Source: Burkholderia ubonensis subsp. mesacidophila (GTDB taxonomy: Bacteria > Pseudomonadota > Gammaproteobacteria > Burkholderiales > Burkholderiaceae). Taken from it: 64,000 nucleotides of DNA. This document shows positions 55,474 to 64,000 of this stretch, in pieces (position 1 is the stretch's first letter; every line of letters begins with the position of its first letter). The DNA lies in contig NZ_CP020737.1 of NCBI RefSeq assembly GCF_002097715.1, positions 1,550,001-1,614,000 on the forward strand, given 5' to 3'. Below the pieces are notes generated by a model. That model was given only the letters and a program-made list of their open reading frames with translations. It did no database searches and was not told where the DNA came from. The translations under genes and the position numbers were made by a program.

Positions 55474-56841
55474 ATGGCACACGACATTCAATTCGCCGAC
55501 GGCGCCGCGCCGTTCTCCCAGACGCAGCAATTCCACGACATCAAGAATGCCGCGCACGAGCATCTGCTCACGCGGATCGAGGAGCTGGGCGCCGAATTCG
55601 GCCGCTGGTCGCGGCAGGCGATCAACCAGTTCGTCGACCTGGAGATCGACAGCTTCGTGCGCCTGCGCCGCATCCCGCTCAACGAGAACGAGGTGCGCAC
55701 GATCGCGGAGGCGCTGACGAAGGAGCTCGCCGGCTTCGGGCCGATCGAGGACCTGCTCGCCGATCCGCACGTCGAGGACATCCTCATCAACGGCTACAAC
55801 GACATCTACGTGTCGCGCCACGGCGTGCTGGCGAAGCTGCCTGTGCGCTTCACCGACAACGCGCACCTGCTGCGGATCGTGCGGCGCATCCTCGCGCCGA
55901 TCGGCCGCCGCCTCGACGAATCGAATCCGATGGTCGACGCGCGGCTGCCGGACGGCGGGCGCGTGAACGTCGTGATCGAGCCGCTGTCGATCGACGGGCC
56001 GGTGGTGTCGATCCGCAAGTTCCGCAAGGACCCGCTGAAGCCGTCCGACCTGCTCGCCAACAGCACCTTCAACGAGGAGCTCGGCGCGCTGCTCGAGGCC
56101 GCGGTGGAGGCGCGCTGCAACATCCTCGTGTCGGGCGGCACGAGCTCCGGCAAGACGTCGTTGCTCAACGCGCTCGCGTTCCACATTCCCGAGCCCGAGC
56201 GCGTCGTCACGATCGAGGACACGGCCGAGCTGTCGCTGAACCACCCGCACGTGGTGCGGCTCGAGAGCCGGCCGGGCGGCTTCGACGGCACCGGCGTCGT
56301 GACGATCCGCGACCTGCTGCGCAACACGCTGCGGATGCGGCCGGACCGCATCATCGTCGGCGAAGTGCGCGGCGGCGAAGTGCTCGAAATGCTGCAGGCA
56401 ATGAACACCGGGCACGACGGCTCGATGGGCACCGTGCACGCGAGCTCGCCGCGCGAGTGCCTTTATCGTCTCGAGATGCTGGCCGGCTTCGCCGGGTTCC
56501 AGGGCACCGAATCGAGCCTGCGCCGGCAGATCGCGAACGCGATCGACTTCATCGTGCAGATCGGCCGGCTGTCGAACGGGCGGCGGCGGATCCTGTCGAT
56601 CACCGAGGTCACGGGGCTGTCGGACAACATCATCGCGACGCAGGAGCTGTACCGCTACGAAGCGCGCGTGACGCCGGAAGGCGAGGAAGTCGACCACTGG
56701 GAATCGCTCGGCATCCATCCGCATTCGCCGAAGCTCGCGCGCTTCCGCCAGACGCTGTCGGGAGGCGGGTTCGGGGGCGGCGGCTTCGGTGGTGGATTCG
56801 GCGGCGACGGCTTCGGCCGCGGCGGAGGCTTCAATGTCTAG
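55474..56841 (+). CDS. tadA: TadA/CpaF assembly ATPase with Gly-rich tail
   Basis: 455 residues. Type II/IV secretion ATPase that powers Flp polymerisation. It has an N-terminal helical domain, then Walker A GGTSSGKTS (about 221-229), the Asp box, Walker B with RPDRIIVGEVRGGE, and the His box GSMGTVHASSPREC. The last ~25 residues are an unusual Gly/Phe repeat (SGGGFGGGGFGGGFGGDGFG). Its 3' end overlaps tadB by 8 bp. Confidence 0.95.
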   Translation: MAHDIQFADGAAPFSQTQQFHDIKNAAHEHLLTRIEELGAEFGRWSRQAINQFVDLEIDSFVRLRRIPLNENEVRTIAEALTKELAGFGPIEDLLADPHVEDILINGYNDIYVSRHGVLAKLPVRFTDNAHLLRIVRRILAPIGRRLDESNPMVDARLPDGGRVNVVIEPLSIDGPVVSIRKFRKDPLKPSDLLANSTFNEELGALLEAAVEARCNILVSGGTSSGKTSLLNALAFHIPEPERVVTIEDTAELSLNHPHVVRLESRPGGFDGTGVVTIRDLLRNTLRMRPDRIIVGEVRGGEVLEMLQAMNTGHDGSMGTVHASSPRECLYRLEMLAGFAGFQGTESSLRRQIANAIDFIVQIGRLSNGRRRILSITEVTGLSDNIIATQELYRYEARVTPEGEEVDHWESLGIHPHSPKLARFRQTLSGGGFGGGGFGGGFGGDGFGRGGGFNV

Positions 56842-57844
56842 CCTGATGGTCGCCGCGCTGGCGCTCGTCTGCGTCGCGGCCGCGCTGCTGCTGTGGCGGC
56901 ACGGCGAGCTCAGGCGCGCTCGCGCGGGTGCGCAGCGCTTCATCGACAGCCGGATCGAGCCGGCCGCGCGCGCGGGGGGCGCGGCGCCGGGGACGCCCGC
57001 GCCGGGCGCACGGGCGGCGCACGCGTCCGGCGGGACCGGCGCGCGCGCCGCCGCTGCAACGGCTCCGGCGTCGGCGTCCGCGTCGCGCTGGGCGCACTGG
57101 CACGACCGGCTCGCCGAATACCTCGACCACCTCGCGAGCCGCGCCGGGATCGAGGATGCGCGCGGCAAGGGGCTGCTCGCGCTGGCGGCGCTGGCCGCCG
57201 TCGCAATGGTCGCGGGCCGGACCGGCGGGCTGCTCGGCGGCGTCGCGGCGCTCGCGGCCGGCCTCGCGCTGCTCGCGTTCTGGCTCGTGTCGCGGATTCA
57301 TCGCCGCCGCCTGCAGATCGTCCGGCAACTGCCGTCGTTCCTCGACGGGATCGTGCGCCTCGTGACGCTCGGCAACAGCGTGCCGGCCGCGTTCCAGGCC
57401 GCGCTGCTGACGACCGAGGCGCCGTTGCGCGGCTGTCTCGACGTCGTGTCGCGGATGCTGCGCACGGGCGTCGAGATCGATCGCGCGATGGTGCATATCG
57501 CGAAGGTGTATCACACGCGTGAGTTCGAACTGGTCGGGTCGGTGCTGCGGCTGTCGGTGCGCTACGGCGGCCGCGCCGACGTGATGCTCGAACGCATGGC
57601 GGTGTTCATGCGCGATCTCGAGCAGGCGGAGCGCGAATTGGTGGCGATGTCGTCGGAGACGCGGCTGTCGGCCTGGGTGCTGGTGATGTTGCCGATCGCG
57701 ATCGGCGGCTTCGTGATCGCGACGAATCCCTCCTACCTCAGTGCGATGTGGAACGACGAGAGCGGGCGTTCGTACCTGTATCTGGCCTTCATCATGCAGA
57801 TCGCGGGCGGCGCCTGGCTGTACCGGATGTCCCGGCTCAGGTGA
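56834..57844 (+). CDS. tadB: TadB inner-membrane platform protein
   Basis: 336 residues from ATG 56834 (MSSLMVAALALVCVAAAL), inside the end of tadA; an upstream GTG frame is rejected. An N-terminal TM helix, an Ala/Arg-rich cytoplasmic stretch, two further TM helices and the T2SSF domain (RQLPSFLDGIVRLVTLGNSV, then REFELVGSVLRLSVRYGG) and two C-terminal helices. With TadC it forms the GspF-like platform on which TadA acts. Confidence 0.92.
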   Translation: MSSLMVAALALVCVAAALLLWRHGELRRARAGAQRFIDSRIEPAARAGGAAPGTPAPGARAAHASGGTGARAAAATAPASASASRWAHWHDRLAEYLDHLASRAGIEDARGKGLLALAALAAVAMVAGRTGGLLGGVAALAAGLALLAFWLVSRIHRRRLQIVRQLPSFLDGIVRLVTLGNSVPAAFQAALLTTEAPLRGCLDVVSRMLRTGVEIDRAMVHIAKVYHTREFELVGSVLRLSVRYGGRADVMLERMAVFMRDLEQAERELVAMSSETRLSAWVLVMLPIAIGGFVIATNPSYLSAMWNDESGRSYLYLAFIMQIAGGAWLYRMSRLR

Positions 57845-57848
57845 TGCG

Positions 57849-58859
57849 ATGACGCCCAATCAACTCGGATCGATTGCGCTCGCGCTCGGCGCGCTCGGCG
57901 TGCTGCTGCTGGCGGGGCTGGCGCTGCGGCGCGCGGGTGCGGAGTCGCGCAGCCGCCGCGCGCTGGCCGATGCGCTGGACCGCCGCGCGGCCACCCTCAC
58001 GGCGGCAGGCGCGCGCCCCGCGCCGGACGGCGCCGCGCCGACGCCGAAGCGCGAGACGTTGGCCGCCGCCGGGCGGCGCGCGCGCGTCGCGCAGCTGCTC
58101 GAGCGGATGTCGACGGCCGGCGCCCGCTGGCTCGATACGGGGTTCGGCCGGCACATCGTCGCCGACGAGGATCGGCGGCTGCTCGAACAGTGCGGTTACG
58201 TCGACGCGCGCACGCGCGGGCTGTTCCTGAGCGCGCGGATCGCCGGCGCGCTCGTCGCGCCGGTGCTGTTCCTCGCGTTCGTCGGGCCGCGCCTGCATGG
58301 CGGCCGCTGGGTGCTCGGTCTCGTGCTGGCGTTCGTCACGGGCTTCATGCTGCCGAAGATCGTCATCCGGCGGCGCGCGGCCGCGCGCCGGCAGGCGGTC
58401 GTCGACGAGCTGCCGCTCCTGGTCGACATGCTGCGCCTGCTGCAGGGCGTCGGCCTGTCGCTCGACCAGAGCCTGCAGGTCGTGACGAACGATTTCAGGG
58501 GGATGATGCCGGTGCTGTCGTCGGAGATGGGCATCGCGCAGCGGCAGTTCGCGGCCGGACGCACGCGCGAGCAATCGCTGCAGCGGCTGGCGTCGGGCTT
58601 CGACAACGAGGACCTGCGCGCGGTCGTGCGCCTGATGATCCAGGTCGACAAGCACGGTGGCGCGGTGCAGGAGCCGCTCAAGCAGTTCGGCGACCGGCTG
58701 CGAGAAGCGCGCCGCGCGATGCTGCGCGAGCGCATCGGCCGCCTGACGGTGAAGATGACGGGGGTCATGATCGTCACGCTGCTGCCGGCGCTGCTGATCG
58801 TGACGGCAGGCCCCGGGATGATCTCGGTGATGCATGCGCTGTCGTTGGCGCAGCACTGA
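57849..58859 (+). CDS. tadC: TadC inner-membrane platform protein
   Basis: 336 residues from ATG 57849, 4 bp after tadB. An N-terminal TM segment (IALALGALGVLLLAGLAL), a cytoplasmic linker, two TM helices (GALVAPVLFLAFVGP and GLVLAFVTGFMLPKIVI), the T2SSF domain (ELPLLVDMLRLLQGVGLSLD, then RAVVRLMIQVDKHGGAVQEP) and a final TM helix. Paralogous partner of TadB, and identical in length here. Confidence 0.92.
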   Translation: MTPNQLGSIALALGALGVLLLAGLALRRAGAESRSRRALADALDRRAATLTAAGARPAPDGAAPTPKRETLAAAGRRARVAQLLERMSTAGARWLDTGFGRHIVADEDRRLLEQCGYVDARTRGLFLSARIAGALVAPVLFLAFVGPRLHGGRWVLGLVLAFVTGFMLPKIVIRRRAAARRQAVVDELPLLVDMLRLLQGVGLSLDQSLQVVTNDFRGMMPVLSSEMGIAQRQFAAGRTREQSLQRLASGFDNEDLRAVVRLMIQVDKHGGAVQEPLKQFGDRLREARRAMLRERIGRLTVKMTGVMIVTLLPALLIVTAGPGMISVMHALSLAQH

Positions 58860-58893
58860 CGCGGTGATGATGCGGCGAATGCAAGGAACGAAG

Positions 58894-59769
58894 ATGAAGC
58901 GGACCGGTGGAATCGTGAAACTGGCGGGCGTGGCGGCACTGGCGGGGCTGCTCGCCGCCTGTTCGTCGTTCAAGGAAAGCGGGTATGGCGTCGGCGTGCA
59001 GGCGGAGCGCGCCGCGCTGATGGATGCGGCCGGCCGCAAGCAAGCCGCGCCCGATACGCCCGCCATGTATCTCGGCCTGATCGAGCGGATGCAGGCGCAG
59101 GGGCTGTATTACGCGTCGCTCGCGCACATCGACGCGTACGAGAAGCAGTACGGCGCGTCGCCTGAGTCGACGCTGCTGCGCGCCGACGCGCTGCGCATGA
59201 CCGACCAGCCGGCCGCGAGCGCGGCCGTCTACACGCAATTGCTGAACACGCCGTTCGCCGCGCGCGGGTATCGCGGGCTCGGGCTGATCGCCGGCGCCGC
59301 GGGGGATTTCGAGCGCGCCGCGCAGGCGTTGTCGCAGGCATCGGTGCTCACGCCGACCGACGCGTCGATGCTGTCCGATCTCGCGTACGCGAAGCTGCGC
59401 TGCGGCGACGTGCAGGGTGCGCGCGTGCCGCTGATGAAGGCCGCCGAGCTCGACCAGAACAATCCGAAGATCATCAGCAACGTGACGCTGTATCTGCTGG
59501 CGTCCGGCCACGCGCGCGACGCGCAGAAGCTGATGGGCCAGCAGAAGCTGCCCGCGGAGATCCGCAACGACATTCGCAACGACGCGGCGCGAATTGCCGC
59601 GGCCGCGCGCACGTGGCGGCGCCCCGTGGCCGCGCCGGCCGCGACGGTCGCCGGCTCGGGCAGCGTCGGCGACATGCCCGGCAGCGGCGCCGCGAAGGGC
59701 GGCGCGCCGGTCGCGAGCATCCAGGGATTCGATTCGACCGCGCCGCTGCTGCAGCGGTTCGCGCAATGA
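58894..59769 (+). CDS. tadD: TadD-like TPR lipoprotein
   Basis: 291 residues from ATG 58894, chosen because AAGGA lies seven bases upstream and the lipoprotein signal (ALAGLLAACSSF) then follows at normal distance; several in-frame upstream ATGs exist. About four TPR-like helix pairs (YYASLAHIDAYEKQYGASPE, GAAGDFERAAQALSQASVL, CGDVQGARVPLMKAAEL) and a Gly/Ala-rich tail. TadD proteins act as periplasmic scaffolds or pilotins for the secretin. Confidence 0.9.
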   Translation: MKRTGGIVKLAGVAALAGLLAACSSFKESGYGVGVQAERAALMDAAGRKQAAPDTPAMYLGLIERMQAQGLYYASLAHIDAYEKQYGASPESTLLRADALRMTDQPAASAAVYTQLLNTPFAARGYRGLGLIAGAAGDFERAAQALSQASVLTPTDASMLSDLAYAKLRCGDVQGARVPLMKAAELDQNNPKIISNVTLYLLASGHARDAQKLMGQQKLPAEIRNDIRNDAARIAAAARTWRRPVAAPAATVAGSGSVGDMPGSGAAKGGAPVASIQGFDSTAPLLQRFAQ

Positions 59770-59790
59770 CAAGACGTTCGGGGGACCGAC

Positions 59791-60135
59791 ATGAGCGACA
59801 ACGACAAGAACCTCGACCGGCGGAGGCGCGCGCGCCGCGCCGCCGCGCTGGTCGCGCTGCTCGGCGCGGCAGCGAGCGCGCACGGCCAGCAGCCGGCCGG
59901 GAATGCCACCGCTAATGCGGCCGAGATCGGCCGCTCGACCGAAACGTGGCTCGCGCTGCAGCGCGACAACCGGGCGGCCGGTCCGGACCTGCCGATGCTC
60001 GGCGACGCGGCGTCGCTCGCGTACCAGCGCTATCTCGACTCGTTCAAGAACAAGATTCCGGATTCGATGGGCTCGCCGCTGGGTTCGGGCGGCGGCGCGT
60101 CGTCCGGCGGACAGGGCTCGGCGCAATCGTATTGA
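59791..60135 (+). CDS. DUF3613-type small Tad-associated protein
   Basis: 114 residues with a basic start and a signal sequence (RRAAALVALLGAAASAHG). The conserved part STETWLALQRDNRAAGPDLPMLGDAASLAYQRYLDSF matches proteins found in Burkholderia and related Tad loci and named DUF3613. A Gly/Ser tail follows. Periplasmic, function unknown, between tadD and tadG. Confidence 0.75.
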   Translation: MSDNDKNLDRRRRARRAAALVALLGAAASAHGQQPAGNATANAAEIGRSTETWLALQRDNRAAGPDLPMLGDAASLAYQRYLDSFKNKIPDSMGSPLGSGGGASSGGQGSAQSY

Positions 60136-60142
60136 GGCGGCG

Positions 60143-62137
60143 ATGAGCGTGGTTCGATTCCTCGGATGCCGCCCGGCCGGGCGCGAGCGGCTGCGGATGC
60201 GCGGCCAGCGCGGCGCCGTGTCGGTGCTGGCGACCGTCTGGGTGCTCGTCGCGCTCGTGACGCTGGGCGCGATCGACATCGGCAGCCTGTTCTTCCAGCG
60301 GCGCGACCTGCAGCGGATCGCGGACCTGTCCGCGCTGGCCGCCGTGCAGTCGCTCGATCCGTCCGATACGTCGTGCGGTGCGGCGAACACGGCCGCGCTG
60401 AACAATGCGCGGGCGAACGAAACGTCGAACACGGCGGCGACGAGCGCGCCCGCGCGCGGGCAAGACCAGGTCGCGGCGACCTGCGGCCGCTGGGATCCGC
60501 AGGTCTACGCGGGCCAGCCGGCGTACTACGCGCCCGCCGCGAGCGGGATGACGCAGCTCAACGCCACGCAGGTGACGGTCACGCGCACGATGCGCTATTC
60601 GTTCCTCGGCGTCCTGTCGATGCTCGGCGCGGGGCCGGGCACGATGTCGGCCACCGCGACCGCGCGCGCAAGCGCGATCGACACGTTCTCGATCAGCGCG
60701 ACGCTCGCGAGCGTCGATCCGGTCTGGCTCAACGGCATCCTGTCGGCGTTGCTCGGGACGAGCGTCAGTCTCACGCTCGCCGACTATCAGGCGCTCGCGG
60801 GCGCGAACATCAAGCTGCTCGGCATCTCGACCGCACTCGGCGCCGGGACGGTGAACGGGCTCGTGGACCTGTCGGTGACGGTGCCGACGCTGATCGGCAA
60901 CCTGAGCGCGTATGTCGGCGCATTGCAGGCCGGCGGCGGCAACGGCCCGGGCTACGTCGCGCAGCTGCAGGCCGCGTCGACGGCGCTCGGCAAGCTGGCG
61001 GGCGCCCGGGTCGGCAACACGAGCGTCGTCGTCGCCAACGCGCCCAACGCGCTGTTGAACATCAGTCTCGGCAATCCGCAGTCGGGCGCCGACGCACAGG
61101 TCAACCTGCTCGACCTGCTGACGACGGCGGCGCAGGTGGCCGCGTACAACAAGGGGCACGCGGTGTCGCTGAACACCGGCGTCACGCTGCCGCTGGGCGC
61201 GACCGGCTTCAACGTCGTGTCGCTGCAGCTGCAGGTGCTGAATCCGCCGTCGATCGCGGTCGGCGAGGCGGGGCTGCTGCCGAACGGGACATGGCGCACG
61301 CAGGCGTCGTCGGCGCAGATCGGCGTGTATCTGAACGTGCAGACGCCGAGCATTTCGCTTGATACGGGCACCTTGCTGGGTCCGCTGGGCCTGAGCGGAT
61401 TGCTGAATATTTCCGCGTCGCTGAGCGGGATCAACCTGCCGATCTATCTGCTCGTCGGCGGGCCGGCCGTGGCGAGCCTCGCGGCGACGAAGTGCGGTTC
61501 CGCCACCACGCCAAGCACGACGACGATCCTCGCGACGCCGGGCATTGCGAAGCTGTGCATCAGTGCGCCCCCGTCCGGCACGCTGAACCTGTCCAATGTG
61601 AGCAGCTGTCCGGCCGCGGGCACGTTGCAGCTGCTGAACCTGACGGCATCGGCGACGTTGCTGGGCATCAGCACATCGCAGTCCCTGCCGGTCACCGCGT
61701 CGATCTCGAATCCGGTGCTCCAGATCGTCGGCACCACGTCGTCGAGCGCGCCGTACGCGGGCTACCCGTCGGCCACGCCTTACCACTTCTGCAACGCGCC
61801 GACCGGCCTCGCGAATCCGGTGTCGTGCGGCAGCGGCTGGGTGCCCCCGTCCACCGCATCGAGCCCGAACAGCTACTGGACCACCTACGTGAACAACCTC
61901 GGCGCGTCGCTCGGCACGGCGCTCAGCAACATCAACCTGAACGCGATCACGATCCTCGGCATCCCGATCCCGCTCGGCCCGCTGCTCAACGCGATCGGCA
62001 GCCTCGTGCTGCAGCCCGTGCTGTCGGCGCTCGACACCGTGCTCGTGCCGATCCTGGGCCTGCTCGGCGTCCAGGTCGGCCAGGCGACCGTGCATCAGAT
62101 CTCGCTGACCTGCAATGCAGCGCAACTCGTCAACTGA
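60143..62137 (+). CDS. tadG: TadG-like pilus protein
   Basis: 664 residues from ATG 60143, 8 bp after the DUF3613 gene. A TadE/TadG-type N-terminus (RGAVSVLATVWVLVALVTLGAIDIGSLFFQRRDLQRIADLSALAA) anchors the protein. The rest is a long periplasmic region rich in Leu/Ser/Gly/Thr with several Cys (TCGRWD, KCGSAT, SSCPAAG, VSCGSGW), mainly beta-rich and repetitive. The usual VWA fold of TadG is not evident by eye, so it is the Burkholderia-type long variant. It probably caps or tethers the pilus. Confidence 0.85.
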   Translation: MSVVRFLGCRPAGRERLRMRGQRGAVSVLATVWVLVALVTLGAIDIGSLFFQRRDLQRIADLSALAAVQSLDPSDTSCGAANTAALNNARANETSNTAATSAPARGQDQVAATCGRWDPQVYAGQPAYYAPAASGMTQLNATQVTVTRTMRYSFLGVLSMLGAGPGTMSATATARASAIDTFSISATLASVDPVWLNGILSALLGTSVSLTLADYQALAGANIKLLGISTALGAGTVNGLVDLSVTVPTLIGNLSAYVGALQAGGGNGPGYVAQLQAASTALGKLAGARVGNTSVVVANAPNALLNISLGNPQSGADAQVNLLDLLTTAAQVAAYNKGHAVSLNTGVTLPLGATGFNVVSLQLQVLNPPSIAVGEAGLLPNGTWRTQASSAQIGVYLNVQTPSISLDTGTLLGPLGLSGLLNISASLSGINLPIYLLVGGPAVASLAATKCGSATTPSTTTILATPGIAKLCISAPPSGTLNLSNVSSCPAAGTLQLLNLTASATLLGISTSQSLPVTASISNPVLQIVGTTSSSAPYAGYPSATPYHFCNAPTGLANPVSCGSGWVPPSTASSPNSYWTTYVNNLGASLGTALSNINLNAITILGIPIPLGPLLNAIGSLVLQPVLSALDTVLVPILGLLGVQVGQATVHQISLTCNAAQLVN

Positions 62138-63544
<1,407 letters not shown>

Positions 63545-63599
63545 TTAATGAGATAATGCGCCGCAGAATTACAACGACTCGGAGCGGGAATAATATTTC

Positions 63600-64000
63600 A
63601 TGAGCCAGATGACGGGGTTGGGGTTGGGAAGGGCGTGCGCGCTGCTCGCGCTGCTCGGAGGCATGCAGGGCGCGTACGCGCAAGGGTTGGCCGGCACCGC
63701 GAGCCCGGCCGCGCAGCCGGTGCAGGAGGCGTCGGCGCCGGTCGCGGCGATTCCGGCGCTCGACGCGCCGGCGCAAACGCCGCTCCAGGCCGGCGACACG
63801 ACCGGTCCGAGCACGGTGGACGATCTGCAGCGCCAGATCCAGGCGCACACGCTCACGGAGATGCGCACGAACTACAACGGCAGCTACGGCGCGAGCCTGC
63901 TGTTCAACGTGAAGGACGGTGCGTATTTCATCGCGCTGTTCCAGCAGAAGGCGTTCTGGCGCGTGATCAAGACTTACAACGAGGTGCGGGCGGAGGCGGT
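63600..64000 (+). CDS. secreted DUF2968-like protein (3' truncated by window edge)
   Basis: First ~133 residues of a protein beginning MSQMTGLGLGRACALLALLGG, with signal cleavage after GAYA near residue 27. An Ala/Pro-rich linker precedes DDLQRQIQAHTLTEMRTNYNGSYGASLLFNVKDGAYFIALFQQKAFWRVIKTYN, which I recognise as a DUF2968-type start. A hydrophobic/aromatic periplasmic domain is likely. GGAG lies about 15 bp before the ATG. It may belong to the Tad operon; its end is not visible. Confidence 0.7.
   Translation, partial: MSQMTGLGLGRACALLALLGGMQGAYAQGLAGTASPAAQPVQEASAPVAAIPALDAPAQTPLQAGDTTGPSTVDDLQRQIQAHTLTEMRTNYNGSYGASLLFNVKDGAYFIALFQQKAFWRVIKTYNEVRAEA

Overview
The window is a high-GC stretch of a Burkholderia chromosome. 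Protein sequences and gene order fit the Burkholderia cepacia complex best: relA, tRNA-Val, thrS-infC-rpmI-rplT-pheST-ihfA, rimP-nusA-infB-rbfA-truB, odhAB-lpd and a Tad pilus island. This placement rests on recognition, not on a database search. Almost every gene is intact and codon use looks uniform. No prophage, integrase, CRISPR array or complete insertion sequence was seen.

Layout. (1) 1-9.8 kb: the 3' part of relA, tRNA-Val(GAC), then a translation block (thrS, infC with an AUC start, rpmI, rplT, pheS, pheT, ihfA and a MerR regulator). (2) 9.8-19.6 kb: a lipoprotein built from two copies of one module, tRNA-Pro(GGG) with a decayed second copy beside it, bamC, a probable sigma-54-driven small RNA, several small or secreted proteins, an orphan IS5-type transposase N-domain protein, a LysR regulator and an aminotransferase remnant. 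(3) 19.7-29.3 kb: scpB, rluB and the rimP-nusA-infB-rbfA-truB operon, headed by a promoter/terminator leader. (4) 29.3-34.3 kb: a leftward MarR-OMF-EmrA-EmrB tripartite efflux operon with a candidate MarR operator. (5) 34.5-44.8 kb: typA, the 2-oxoglutarate dehydrogenase operon odhA-odhB-odhL, zapE, a second orphan transposase N-domain protein and a DUF2147 protein. (6) 45-49.9 kb, leftward: two paralogous Gly/Ser/Thr-rich repeat lipoproteins followed by a POTRA/beta-barrel (ShlB/FhaC-like) protein, behind a consensus-perfect sigma-54 promoter. (7) 50.4-64 kb, rightward: a complete Tad/Flp pilus locus (flp, cpaA, tadE, cpaB, secretin, tadZ, tadA, tadB, tadC, tadD, a DUF3613 protein, tadG), a sigma-54 enhancer-binding protein with a degenerate receiver, and the start of a DUF2968-like gene.

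The most interesting theme is cell-surface biology under sigma-54. The repeat-lipoprotein/barrel operon and the Tad locus diverge from one 660-bp regulatory region. That region holds the sigma-54 promoter, GTAACG-type inverted repeats, an 18-bp perfect palindrome, and two inverted copies of a second 15-nt box flanking a likely flp promoter. A 15-nt element there recurs with one mismatch, in opposite orientation, about 100 bp upstream of a second sigma-54 promoter at 14.14 kb, which fronts an ORF-less transcript ending in a strong terminator. A common enhancer-binding protein, possibly the one encoded at the end of the Tad operon, could link the two loci. That regulatory link is inference.
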